A stretch of 64,000 nucleotides of DNA. Source: Bradyrhizobium jicamae. Its GTDB lineage: Bacteria; Pseudomonadota; Alphaproteobacteria; Rhizobiales; Xanthobacteraceae. The position numbers and the translations under genes were made by a program. The stretch lies in assembly GCF_001440395.1 (NCBI RefSeq), contig NZ_LLXZ01000003.1:51860-115859 (forward strand). Direction: 5' to 3'. The stretch's first letter is position 1; the number at the start of each line of letters is the position of its first letter. Positions 53,304-61,331 of the stretch are shown in pieces. The notes beneath the pieces are model-generated. The model ran no database searches and had not been told where the DNA came from. It saw only the letters and a list, made by a program, of their open reading frames with translations.

Positions 53304-54920
53304 TCAGGCCGAAAGCCAAAGATCGTGCCAGCTCGCCGAACCCCAGCGCGGGGTATTGGAGTGGTTGCGCGCCTTTGCCGTGATCGTGGTCAGGAAGATC
53401 TGCTCGATCGGCATCCAGACCGGCAGCTCCGTATTCACCTCCTTGACGAACTGGGCATAGAGCGCCTTGCGCTTGGCCGGATCGACTTCGGTGGCGGCAT
53501 CGTCGATGGTCTTATCGACATTCGTGTCCTGCCAGCCCCACTGGTTGGTCCAGGGCGCGCCCTTGGGCTGGCCGGAACGGTACCAGACCGTGGTCGAGAC
53601 CGCGGGATCGTTGCGATACTGGTGCCAGCCGGTGGCGATGTCGAAGGCGTGCTCGTCATAGACCTGCTTGAGGAAGCCGCCGCCGTCGTTGCGCACGATA
53701 TCGACGGGGATGCCGATCTCGCCGAGCGATTGCTGGATGAAGGTCGACCACAACGAGATGTCCTCGCCCCAGGGGGCGGGCAGCAGCCTGAGCGAAAACC
53801 GCGTGCCGCCGGTGCCCGGCTTGAAGCCGGCCTCGTTGAGCAGCGCGATAGCTTTGGCCTTGTCGTAGGCATATTGCGGCGTGTTGGCGCCCGGGTAGAA
53901 GTCGGTCGAGGTCGAGGGGATCGGGCCGGTGCCGAGCTTGGCGAAATCGCCGAGGAAGTTCTCGATGAAGAACGGCACATTGATCGCATGCGCGATGGCG
54001 CGGCGAACCCGGATGTCGGACAGTTCCTTGCGGCGGAAGTTGAATTCCAGCGTGTTGGTGCGAGCGTTGCCTTCATTACCCTTGGTCGAGACGATGAAGC
54101 GCTTGTCCTTGCCGAGGCGGGCGAGATCCGAGAGCGTCAGGCTCGAGAATGGCGCGTAATGAAGTTCGCCGGCTTCCATTTGCGCCGACGCCGCGGCGCG
54201 ATCGGTGATCACCTTCCAGACGATGCGATCGAGGTAGGGCGCGTTGGGCCGCCAGTAATTCTCGTTGCGGTCGGCGATGATGTATTGCCCGCGCTCATAT
54301 TTGACGAATTTGAACGGGCCGGTGCCGACCGGCGCGAGGTTGGTCGGGTTCTGCCTGATATCGCCGCTCTCATAGAGATGCTTGGCCGAGACGTAGCCGA
54401 GGTCGGGTAGCGCCCGGAGCAACAGGTTCAGCGGCATCGGCCGCTCGTATTTGAAGATCGCGGTGTGCGCATCCGGCGTCTCGACCGCGGTGAGGAAGAG
54501 CTGCAGCGTCGATCCGTAATTGAGGATCTTCTTCCACATGTTCATGGCGGTGAATTCGACGTCGGCCGAGGTGAACGGCTTGCCGTCGTGCCAGGTGACG
54601 CCCTGGCGCAGCTTGAAGGTCACAGTCTTGCCGTCCGGGGTCCCCTCCCAGCTCTCGGCGAGCACGCCGACCGGCTGGCCATTGGCGTCGAGATCGACCA
54701 GGTTTTCCTGGATCTTGCCACCGATGATGTAGACGCCGGTGGAAGCCTGGATGCTCGGGTTGAGCTGGCGCTGCTCGGCGGCGTAGTGGACGTTGAACAC
54801 GCCGCCCTTGCGCGGGGTTTCCTGCGCGAAGGCCCGCATCGGATTGATGACGTTGGCCGCGATGGCCGCCGACGTCAGCAGTGCGGTGCGACGATTGATC
54901 TCAAGGCGCGTCAAATCCAT
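53304..54920 (-). CDS. Peptide-type ABC transporter substrate-binding protein (SBP family 5)
   Basis: A 538-residue binding protein. The N-terminus MDLTRLEINRRTALLTSAAI has a twin-arginine-like NRRTALL motif before a hydrophobic stretch, with cleavage near RAFAQ, so export by the Tat route is possible. Family 5 segments include LNPSIQASTGVYIIGGKIQE, FKLRQGVTWHDGKPFTSADV, YERGQYIIADRNENYWRP and RVRRAIAHAINVPFFIENF. It heads an operon with two permeases and a fused ATPase. It is not closely related to the pair of binding proteins at 24755-27914. The ligand is unknown. Confidence 0.9.
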   Translation of the reverse strand: MDLTRLEINRRTALLTSAAIAANVINPMRAFAQETPRKGGVFNVHYAAEQRQLNPSIQASTGVYIIGGKIQENLVDLDANGQPVGVLAESWEGTPDGKTVTFKLRQGVTWHDGKPFTSADVEFTAMNMWKKILNYGSTLQLFLTAVETPDAHTAIFKYERPMPLNLLLRALPDLGYVSAKHLYESGDIRQNPTNLAPVGTGPFKFVKYERGQYIIADRNENYWRPNAPYLDRIVWKVITDRAAASAQMEAGELHYAPFSSLTLSDLARLGKDKRFIVSTKGNEGNARTNTLEFNFRRKELSDIRVRRAIAHAINVPFFIENFLGDFAKLGTGPIPSTSTDFYPGANTPQYAYDKAKAIALLNEAGFKPGTGGTRFSLRLLPAPWGEDISLWSTFIQQSLGEIGIPVDIVRNDGGGFLKQVYDEHAFDIATGWHQYRNDPAVSTTVWYRSGQPKGAPWTNQWGWQDTNVDKTIDDAATEVDPAKRKALYAQFVKEVNTELPVWMPIEQIFLTTITAKARNHSNTPRWGSASWHDLWLSA

Positions 54921-55346
54921 GCGAAGTCTCCGAACACATAATTGATGGCGAACCTTCACGCGTTCGCCTTAGGGGCGATTTTACGATGGAACGCCAACGC
55001 GAGTCATTTTCAAATCAACGCGCGGGGCGGAAAATCCTTCCTGAAAACAATGTACTTGGCGGTCGATCAATCTGCACATTTTACCCTTCCAGACGGCAAA
55101 TCACGGCTCGCTCCGATAGAGGCGGCGACTGGCGCGCAGCCCGGGATTGTCCGGAAATGGGGCATTGGGGTGCGCGGAATCCCCCTAAAAATAGGCTTCG
55201 GAGGGCTTCTGATGTTAAAAACCCCGGAAAAATTGGACGAATCACTGCAACTCGACTAGCGAGATAGTTGTGCAGATTGTCGAAAGCCCTATTTTCTAGG
55301 CGTTTTTCGCCATATCGTCGCCTGTGCCAGAATCAATGGAGCAACC
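54921..55346. other. 426-base region between divergent SBP and HU genes
   Basis: No gene is supported here: the frames present have no ribosome sites and no recognisable sequence. The part nearest HU is AT-richer than its surroundings. TTGTGC (55268-55273) with a 16-base spacer and TATTTT (55290-55295) form a plausible sigma-70 promoter for HU. A small hairpin, GGCG-TTTTT-CGCC, lies at 55299-55311. Confidence 0.45.
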
Positions 55347-55646
55347 ATGGCTACCCAAATGTCTAAGTCGCAGCTGATCGAGAAGATCGCGACCACCACC
55401 GAACTTTCGAAGAAAGAGGTCAAGAACGTGATGGACACGCTCGTTGACGTCGGTCACAAGGAGCTCAAGAAGAACGGGCTGTTCCTCGTTCCTGGCTTCG
55501 CGAAGTTCGTCGTGGTCAAGAAGCCCGCGACCAAGGCTCGTAAGGGCACCAACCCCTTCACGGGCGAGGAAATGATGTTCAAGGCCAAGCCGGCCCGCAA
55601 GATCGTCCGGGCCCGCCCGGTCAAGGCCGCCAAGGACGCGGTCTAA
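55347..55646 (+). CDS. HU-family DNA-binding protein
   Basis: A 99-residue nucleoid protein. The helical dimer base is SKSQLIEKIATTTELSKKEVKNVMDTLVDVGHKELKKNG (residues about 6-44); the saddle strands are LFLVPGFAKFVVVKKPATKARKGTNPFTGEEMMFKAKPARKIVRARPVK. The arm lacks the usual G-x-N-P-x-T-G-x-x-x-x-I exactly but retains RKGTNPFTGEEM, so it is a divergent HU, longer than the canonical 90 residues. It has a GGAG ribosome site and a strong terminator downstream, and so is a monocistronic gene. Confidence 0.93.
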   Translation: MATQMSKSQLIEKIATTTELSKKEVKNVMDTLVDVGHKELKKNGLFLVPGFAKFVVVKKPATKARKGTNPFTGEEMMFKAKPARKIVRARPVKAAKDAV

Positions 55647-55654
55647 GAAAAGCG

Positions 55655-55689
55655 AAAAGGCCCTCGGCGACGGGGGCCTTTTTGTTTTC
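55655..55689 (+). terminator. Intrinsic terminator of the HU gene
   Basis: AAAGGCCC (55656-55663) pairs with GGGCCTTT (55674-55681) around a 10-base loop, followed at once by a T-rich tract ending TTTTGTTTT. It starts nine bases after the HU stop codon. This is the clearest rho-independent terminator in the window. Confidence 0.9.
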
Positions 55690-55855
55690 TCCCACCTCGC
55701 TTCGCTCTTGCGGGGAGAGGCCGCCGCGTCTTCGCGGCGGGTGAGGGGGCATCCGCGAGTCCAGTTCTGTGGAGATAGCCCCTCACCCCCAACGCTCTAT
55801 GTGCGAACTTCGCTCGTCTCGGCCCCGCAAGTGCGGTGCGAGAGAGAAGTTGACG
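55690..55855. repeat. Composite palindromic repeat after HU
   Basis: Contains the palindrome CGCCGCGTCTTCGCGGCG (55723-55740), then GGTGAGGGGGC (55740-55750) with a near-complement GCCCCTCACCC (55779-55789), and at the right end more GCGGGG/CCCCGC-type half-palindromes. A short relative lies at 1931-1962 after the first gene. Such CTCTCCCCGC-type elements are common between genes in Bradyrhizobium-like genomes. Confidence 0.6.
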
Positions 55856-55872
55856 CTGCCACTTGATCTCAG

Positions 55873-56652
55873 TCACACCACCGGCGACCGGCCGCCATCG
55901 ACATTGATGGCGGTGCCGGTGATGAACGATCCCTGCTCGGAGGCAAGGAAGCAGGCGAGGTTCGCAAATTCCTCCGCCGTGCCGATGCGCCCCAAAGGCG
56001 TGCCCTTGGCGAGGTTCTTGGCAAACACCTCGAAATCCGTGTCCGGCGCTTGCGCTGCGTGCCGCTTCACCCATTGATCGCTCATGATCAGGCCGACCAG
56101 CATGGCGTTCACCAGAATGTTGTGCTCGCCGCCTTCGCTCGCCATCACCTTGGTCAGCGCCATGCCGGCCGCCCGCGATACCGAGGTCGGGGCCGAGGAC
56201 GCCGCCGGTGCCTTGGCAAAGGTATTGAGCACGTTGATGATGCGGCCCCATTTGCGCGCCTTCATGCCGGGCCATACCAGCCGGCTGAAGCGGATCGCGG
56301 CGAACAGTTTGAGGTCGAGGTCTTCCTGCCACGCCTCGTCCGAGATGTTCTCGAACGCCATCGTCCGCGCCGTGCCCGCATTGTTGACGAGTATGTCGAC
56401 CGGGCCGAGATCGGCGACGATCTTCTCATGCGCCTTCGCAATGTCTGATGCCTTCGCGACGTCGCAGACATAGTCGCGGACCGCGAGGCCTTCCTTGGCG
56501 AGCAGTTCCCGCGCCGCCTTCAGGTCGGCGGCGCCGCGCGCGAGGATCGCAACCCTGGCGCCGGAGGCGGCGAATTGCCCGGAAACGGCGAGGCCAATTC
56601 CCTTGCTGCCGCCGGTGACGACGGCGACTCTGTCCTTCATCGTGACTTGCAT
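55873..56652 (-). CDS. Short-chain dehydrogenase/reductase lacking the usual catalytic Tyr/Lys
   Basis: A 259-residue SDR-fold protein. The coenzyme motif VVTGGSKGIGLAVSGQF is at about residues 11-27 and the NNAG motif at VDILVNNAGTARTMAF. Where classical SDRs have Tyr-x-x-x-Lys, this protein has APTSVSRAAGMALTKVMASE, so Tyr is replaced by Thr and Lys by Arg. The C-terminus GSFITGTAINVDGGRSPVV is standard. It therefore probably binds NAD(P) but may not be a normal reductase. The ATG at 56652 has AGGCAG upstream; MKDRV at 56640 is an alternative start. Confidence 0.85.
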   Translation of the reverse strand: MQVTMKDRVAVVTGGSKGIGLAVSGQFAASGARVAILARGAADLKAARELLAKEGLAVRDYVCDVAKASDIAKAHEKIVADLGPVDILVNNAGTARTMAFENISDEAWQEDLDLKLFAAIRFSRLVWPGMKARKWGRIINVLNTFAKAPAASSAPTSVSRAAGMALTKVMASEGGEHNILVNAMLVGLIMSDQWVKRHAAQAPDTDFEVFAKNLAKGTPLGRIGTAEEFANLACFLASEQGSFITGTAINVDGGRSPVV

Positions 56653-56910
56653 GTCGTTCTGCCTGTTAATTGAGCCGGAAGTGGTTGAGCAAAACGATTG
56701 TTGCCGCACCTTGGCGCAGCGTCAACGCGCTGAGATGACGAACGCGTGAGGGACGAAAATACTGTCCGGTCGGGCGGCCGCTTCGGACAAGGATTTTCCC
56801 CGTTTGCCACCGCCGGCAATGGCAACGTTGCTATTTTCGGGATCGTCTTGTCGAGCCCGGCGACCGGCCCAAGATCAAACAGAACAAACAATGGAGTCCA
56901 GGAGAACACC

Positions 56911-57756
56911 ATGGGCCTGCAGCAAGCCAAACTCGAATCGCTTCCCTTCGTCACTGCCGAACTGAACTATCTCGCTCCTGTCGCGGGAAAGCCGCGCACC
57001 TACGCTTTCGACCCGCCGCCGGGCGAACCCAAATCGACCGCGCTGCCCGAACCCCACAACGTCCCGATCTTCGATGCGCGCCTGATCGCCGCCAATCTTT
57101 CGCTCGACCGCGAAGGATTTTCGCTGGTTCGCCATCCCACCATCGTCAAGGATTTCTACAACGACAAAGAAGTGCGCGACGTCTACTATCCCGCCGTCGA
57201 AGCCTTCCTGAAGGCAACGCTGAAGGCGGACCGCGTCGTCATTTTCGATCACACCGTGCGCAAGCGCGTCGAGGGCGTGGCCGACATCAGGGGCGCCGGT
57301 CCACGGCAGCCGGCCACGCGGGTCCATGTCGATCAGACCGATAAATCAGGCGCCAACCGCGTTCGCGAACATCTGCCCGACGAGGCCGAGGAGCTTCTGA
57401 AGGGACGCGTGCAGGTCATCAATGTCTGGCGGCCGATCCGCGGGCCGCTACGCGATGCGCCGCTCGCGATGTGCGACGGCCAGACCGTCGAGCCGGGCGA
57501 TCTTATCGCTTCCGATCTGATCTATCCGAACCGCAGCGGTGAAACCTATTCGGTGAAATACAATCCGAACCATCGCTGGTACTACATCCCGGAAATGCGG
57601 GCCGACGAGGCGCTGCTCCTGAAGTGTTACGATTCCGCAACCGACGGCCGCACGCGGTTCGGGCCGCACACCGCCTTCATCGATCCGACCACGCCGGCCG
57701 ATGCGCCGCCGCGCGAGAGCATCGAGCTGCGGACGCTGGTGTTCCACAGGAACTGA
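56911..57756 (+). CDS. CmcJ/NvfI-family oxidoreductase (putative non-haem iron oxygenase)
   Basis: A 281-residue protein of the CmcJ/NvfI family. Recognisable parts are ELNYLAPVAGKPRTYAFDPP at the N-terminus, EGFSLVRHPTIVKDFYNDKEV, VVIFDHTVRKR, ATRVHVDQTDKSGANRV (the His-x-Asp pair is a probable metal-binding motif), INVWRPIRGPLRDAPLAMCD, the NPNHRWYYIPEMRADEALL block and FGPHTAFIDPT (third His). Relatives act in cephamycin and fungal meroterpenoid biosynthesis; bacterial homologues in soil genomes have unknown substrates. The ATG at 56911 has AGGAG seven bases before it. It stands alone, divergent from the SDR gene. Confidence 0.85.
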   Translation: MGLQQAKLESLPFVTAELNYLAPVAGKPRTYAFDPPPGEPKSTALPEPHNVPIFDARLIAANLSLDREGFSLVRHPTIVKDFYNDKEVRDVYYPAVEAFLKATLKADRVVIFDHTVRKRVEGVADIRGAGPRQPATRVHVDQTDKSGANRVREHLPDEAEELLKGRVQVINVWRPIRGPLRDAPLAMCDGQTVEPGDLIASDLIYPNRSGETYSVKYNPNHRWYYIPEMRADEALLLKCYDSATDGRTRFGPHTAFIDPTTPADAPPRESIELRTLVFHRN

Positions 57757-57800
57757 TCGCCGAATCTGCCGGATTCGCGTTCCCACCCTATTGGTGATAC

Positions 57801-57829
57801 CTCGCCCCCAGACAGTTTTTGGGGGCGAG
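57801..57829 (+). promoter_or_regulatory. Hairpin covering the ribosome-binding site of the MFS gene
   Basis: CTCGCCCCCA (57801-57810) pairs perfectly with TGGGGGCGAG (57820-57829) around a nine-base loop. The G-rich strand contains the only purine-rich ribosome site for the ATG at 57837. The hairpin lies 45 bases after the oxygenase stop, so it could also act as a processing or end signal for that gene. Confidence 0.6.
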
Positions 57830-57836
57830 ACGGCTC

Positions 57837-59069
57837 ATGGACGGCAAGGCCGACAGCGCGGATGGCGGCTTCCGCGCCCTGATTTTTGCGCTGCTGGCGC
57901 TGGCCTGCGGCCACATGCTGTCGACGCTGCTGCGGACCATTCCAGCCATCAGCCTCGACGTGATGGCGGCCGATTTCAAAACCGCGCCGCAGACGCTGGC
58001 GAGCCTCACCTCGATCTATCATTTCGCCTTCGCCGCCTCGCAGATCCCGGTCGGCGCCGCGATGGACCGTTTCGGCGTCCGCCCGGTGTCCTTGAGCCTG
58101 CTCGCGGGAACCATCATCGGCGCGCTGGCCTCGGGACTGGCGACGGGGCCGGAGGGCTTTCTGTTCGGCCAGTTCCTGCTCGGCGTCGCCACCTCAGGCA
58201 TGCTGATGTGCCCGATGACACTAGCGGCCAAGCAGATGTCAGCGGCGCGGTTCGGCCTGTGGTCCGGCATCATCCTCTCGATCGGCAATATTGGCATGCT
58301 GCTGTCGGCGAGCCCGCTGGCTTTCGTCGTCGAGCATTTTGGCTGGCGGTCGGGGTTCTGGATCTCCGCCGGCTTCGGCGCAGCGGTGGCGATCGCGGTG
58401 TTCCTGCTGGTTCCGAGGCAACCGGCCGAGCATGCCGATGATTCCTCGCCGCTCTCGCAGATGGCCGAGGTGCTGCGTATCGGGCTGTCGCGGCCGCTGC
58501 GTGGCCTGATCGCGCTGGGGTTGGTTTCGCTTGCCGCATCGCTGGTGTTGCGCGGATTGTGGGGCGGTCCGTGGCTGATGGAGATCAAGGGGCTCAGCCG
58601 CATCGAGGCTGGCAACGTACTCGGCCTGTTCACGCTGGCGCTGATCGTCAGCCCGGCGATGGTGGGTATTGTCGACCGCGCCATTGGCCATCGCCGCGAG
58701 GTACTGGCTGCGACGCATTCTTTTGCGGCATTGCTGCTCGCCTTGATGGCCGCCGGCGCGCCCAACTATCCGCTGTCCGAACTGCTCGGCGTAAAGGTTG
58801 TGCCGGCGCAGATCGATGGCGTGCTGTTTGTCCTGATGGGCATTGCGATATCGACGCAGCCGCTGCTGTTCGGCATGACCCGGCAAATCGCGGGCGCGCA
58901 GAACGCCGGCAAGGCGCTCTCCGCAATCAACCTTGCGCTCTTCCTCGGCGCCGCGCTGATGCAATCGACGACCGGCGTGGTGGCGACGATCTTCGGCCTT
59001 CCTGCAGTGCTGCTATTCATGGCTGCGACCTTGATCGTCGGGGTGATTGTGTTTTTGATGTACACCTGA
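57837..59069 (+). CDS. Major facilitator superfamily transporter
   Basis: A 410-residue membrane protein with 12 hydrophobic segments and the MFS motif A-like loop GAAMDRFGVRPVSLSLLAG (about residues 74-92). MAADFKTAPQTLASLTSIYHFAF precedes it as a typical first cytoplasmic half-site. The second half repeats the fold from ALGLVSLAASLVLRGLWGG. The substrate is not deducible. It starts 80 bases after the CmcJ-like oxygenase gene, with a perfect hairpin over its ribosome site, so translation may be limited unless the hairpin is opened. Confidence 0.88.
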   Translation: MDGKADSADGGFRALIFALLALACGHMLSTLLRTIPAISLDVMAADFKTAPQTLASLTSIYHFAFAASQIPVGAAMDRFGVRPVSLSLLAGTIIGALASGLATGPEGFLFGQFLLGVATSGMLMCPMTLAAKQMSAARFGLWSGIILSIGNIGMLLSASPLAFVVEHFGWRSGFWISAGFGAAVAIAVFLLVPRQPAEHADDSSPLSQMAEVLRIGLSRPLRGLIALGLVSLAASLVLRGLWGGPWLMEIKGLSRIEAGNVLGLFTLALIVSPAMVGIVDRAIGHRREVLAATHSFAALLLALMAAGAPNYPLSELLGVKVVPAQIDGVLFVLMGIAISTQPLLFGMTRQIAGAQNAGKALSAINLALFLGAALMQSTTGVVATIFGLPAVLLFMAATLIVGVIVFLMYT

Positions 59070-59102
59070 ACTCAGGACTCATCGATCAGTGCCAGTATCT
59101 CC

Positions 59103-59792
59103 ATGTTGAAGCAGTTCGGTCGCGAAATCTGGATCGCGGATGGATCCAACGTGTCGGTAATCGGGTTTCATTATCCAACACGGATGGCTGCAATCAGGCT
59201 GCCCGCCGGGGACCTCTTCATCTGGTCGCCGATACAACTCACGGATGGATTGCGAGCGGCGGTGGATGCCCTCGGGCAGGTACGACACATCGTTGCTCCC
59301 AATTCACTGCATCATCTGTTTCTTCCAGAGTGGTAGCAGGCCTTTCCCGGAGCCAAGGTGTATGCTCCGCCAGGACTGCGAGAGAAGCGCAAGGACGTCG
59401 CCTTCGATGCGGACCTCGGAAACGCGGCAAGTCCGGATTGGGCGAACGACATTGATCAGGTCCTGGTGCATGGCAACGTCATCACCACCGAGGTGGTGTT
59501 CTTTCATATCAGGAGCGGGACCGTTCTCTTCACCGATCTGATCCAGCAGATTCCAGCCAATCTTCTCTCCGGATGGCGGGCAGTCGTGGCAAGGCTGGAC
59601 CTCATGGTCGGCCCGGAGCCGTCGGTGCCCCGCAAGTTTCGTCTCGCCTTTACCAATCGCAGCGGCGCACGCGATGCTCTGAAACGCATTTTTGCCTGGC
59701 CTGCCGAAAAGGTGCTGATGGCTCATGGAGCGCCTGTGGAAGAGGATGCCCAGGCATTCCTGCGTCGCGCCTTTGGATGGCTGGCCGTGTGA
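59103..59792 (+). pseudogene. DUF4336 (metallo-beta-lactamase-like fold) gene interrupted by one in-frame TAG
   Basis: A DUF4336 protein of about 229 codons in a single frame, broken only by TAG at 59334-59336. The upstream part reads MLKQFGREIWIADGSNVSVI... and ends APNSLHHLFLPEW. The same frame resumes directly with QAFPGAKVYAPPGL and runs through DIDQVLVHGN, VFFHIRSGTVLFTDLIQQIP and MAHGAPVEEDAQAFLRRAF to 59792. Both parts look intact and conserved, with no frameshift. This is either a recent nonsense mutation (CAG or TGG to TAG) or a base-call error. As written, a 77-residue fragment is made. Confidence 0.85.
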
Positions 59793-59851
59793 TATCATTG
59801 GAAAAAGACTAGCCAAGGCGGAGCGATCAGGCTCCAATAACAAGAAGCTGG

Positions 59852-61180
59852 ATGGAAGTACGCATGTACCCGGATCCGAATTCGTCGTCGCAAAAAATGT
59901 ACGATCGGGCGCTGGCGAGCCTGCCCGGCGGCAACACCCGCACCACCGTGTTCATGAAGCCCTATCCGATCTACGCCGCGCGCGGGGAGGGCTGCCGGGT
60001 CTGGGATCTCGACGGCAACGTCTATATCGACTGCATCAACAATTTCACTTCGCAGATCCACGGTCACGCCCATCCCGCGTTGATCAAGGCGGCAACCGCG
60101 CAACTGGCGCTGGGCTCTGCGTTCGGCCTGCCGACGGCTTCAGAGGTCGACCTCGCCGAACTGCTCGCATCGCGCCTGCCGTCTGTCGATCAGGTGCGGT
60201 TTGCCAATTCCGGCACCGAGGCCGTGATGATGGCGCTGAAGGCGGCGCGCGCGCATACCGGTCGGCCCAAGATCGCCAAATGCGAAGGCGCCTATCACGG
60301 CTCCTATGATTATGCCGAGGTGAGCCTCGATCCGACGCCGGAAGCCTGGGGCCGCAACGCGCCGGTCTCGGTGGCTTATGCGAAAGGCACGCCCGACAAT
60401 GTGCTGGCTGACGTCGTCACCATTCCCTTCAACGATACCGAAGCTGCCGTCAGCCTGATCCGCGAGCATGGGCGCGAACTCGCCTGCGTGCTGGTCGATC
60501 CCATGCCCAATCGCGCCGGTCTCGCGCCCGCCAATCAGGCCTATCTGGAGGCGCTGCGCAAGGTGACGCGTGAGGTCGGCGCGCTCTTGATCTTCGACGA
60601 AGTCATCACGTTTCGCCTCGGCTATCGCGGCGCGCAGGGTATCTGGAATATCGATCCTGATCTGACCACGCTGGGAAAAATCATCGGCGGCGGTTTTCCG
60701 GTCGGCGCGATCGGCGGCCGCAGGGATGTCATGGCCGTGTTCGACCCGCGCCCGGGCAAGCCGGCGCTGCCGCATGGCGGCACGTTCTCCGCCAATCCGG
60801 TGACGATGCGCGCCGGCATCGCCGCGATGGAGCTGCTCGACGAGGCCGCCTTTGCGCGGCTCGATGCGATGGGCGAAGCGGTTCGCTCCGGCATCAACGA
60901 AGCGTTTCATCGCCACGGCGTGCCCGGCGGCACCGTCGGCCTCGGCTCACTCCTGAAGATTCACTTCGTCGATCGCCCGGTCCGCGATTATCGCTCAGCC
61001 TATCTGAGCGAGGAAGAGGGGCGCCGTCAGATGGTGTTTTCGCGCGCACTGCTCAATCGCGGTGTGCTGGCCGCGGGCAACGGGCTGATGGCGTTGTCAA
61101 CCCCGATGACGGATGCCGATATAAATGCGATCATCGATGCGGCATCGGGCGCGCTCGAGGAAGTTGCACGGACGCTCTGA
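59852..61180 (+). CDS. Class III aminotransferase, glutamate-1-semialdehyde aminomutase-like
   Basis: A 442-residue PLP enzyme. The N-terminus SLPGGNTRTTVFMKPYPIYA and VWDLDGNVYIDCINNF resemble GSA-aminomutase relatives. Also seen are RFANSGTEAVMMALKAAR (phosphate-binding), CEGAYHGSYDYAEVSLDP, LLIFDEVITFRLGYRG (Asp contacting the PLP pyridine N, about residue 249) and the PLP lysine in LTTLGKIIGGGFPVGAIGG (about 270). It is too far from canonical HemL context to be the haem enzyme; a transaminase acting with the adjacent HyuAB is more likely. A start at the ATG of 59864 is possible. Confidence 0.87.
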   Translation: MEVRMYPDPNSSSQKMYDRALASLPGGNTRTTVFMKPYPIYAARGEGCRVWDLDGNVYIDCINNFTSQIHGHAHPALIKAATAQLALGSAFGLPTASEVDLAELLASRLPSVDQVRFANSGTEAVMMALKAARAHTGRPKIAKCEGAYHGSYDYAEVSLDPTPEAWGRNAPVSVAYAKGTPDNVLADVVTIPFNDTEAAVSLIREHGRELACVLVDPMPNRAGLAPANQAYLEALRKVTREVGALLIFDEVITFRLGYRGAQGIWNIDPDLTTLGKIIGGGFPVGAIGGRRDVMAVFDPRPGKPALPHGGTFSANPVTMRAGIAAMELLDEAAFARLDAMGEAVRSGINEAFHRHGVPGGTVGLGSLLKIHFVDRPVRDYRSAYLSEEEGRRQMVFSRALLNRGVLAAGNGLMALSTPMTDADINAIIDAASGALEEVARTL

Positions 61181-61192
61181 CCAACACAGCTC

Positions 61193-61309
61193 CGTAGGAT
61201 GGGTGGAGCGAAGCGACTTGTCCGCCGTAGCTCGGAGAGCGAAGGCGGATACCCATCGATTGCGGCGCGTGATAGTGATGGGTTTCGCAAGGGCTCGACC
61301 CATCCTACG
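61193..61309. repeat. Nested palindromic intergenic repeat
   Basis: The outer ends CGTAGGATGGGT (61193-61204) and ACCCATCCTACG (61298-61309) are exact inverted copies. A second palindrome-like unit (TCCGCC at 61221-61226 and GGCGGA at 61244-61249) is nested inside, as if one element had inserted into another. Same design class as the repeats at 39568 and 45404. Confidence 0.75.
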
Positions 61310-61331
61310 AAACGAATAGCAACGGCACCGA

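Noticed and set aside
59334..59336. Programmed TAG read-through (pyrrolysine-like) in the DUF4336 gene
   Set aside because: No pyrrolysine machinery is expected in this kind of bacterium and no recoding element is visible. A simple nonsense mutation or base error is more likely.
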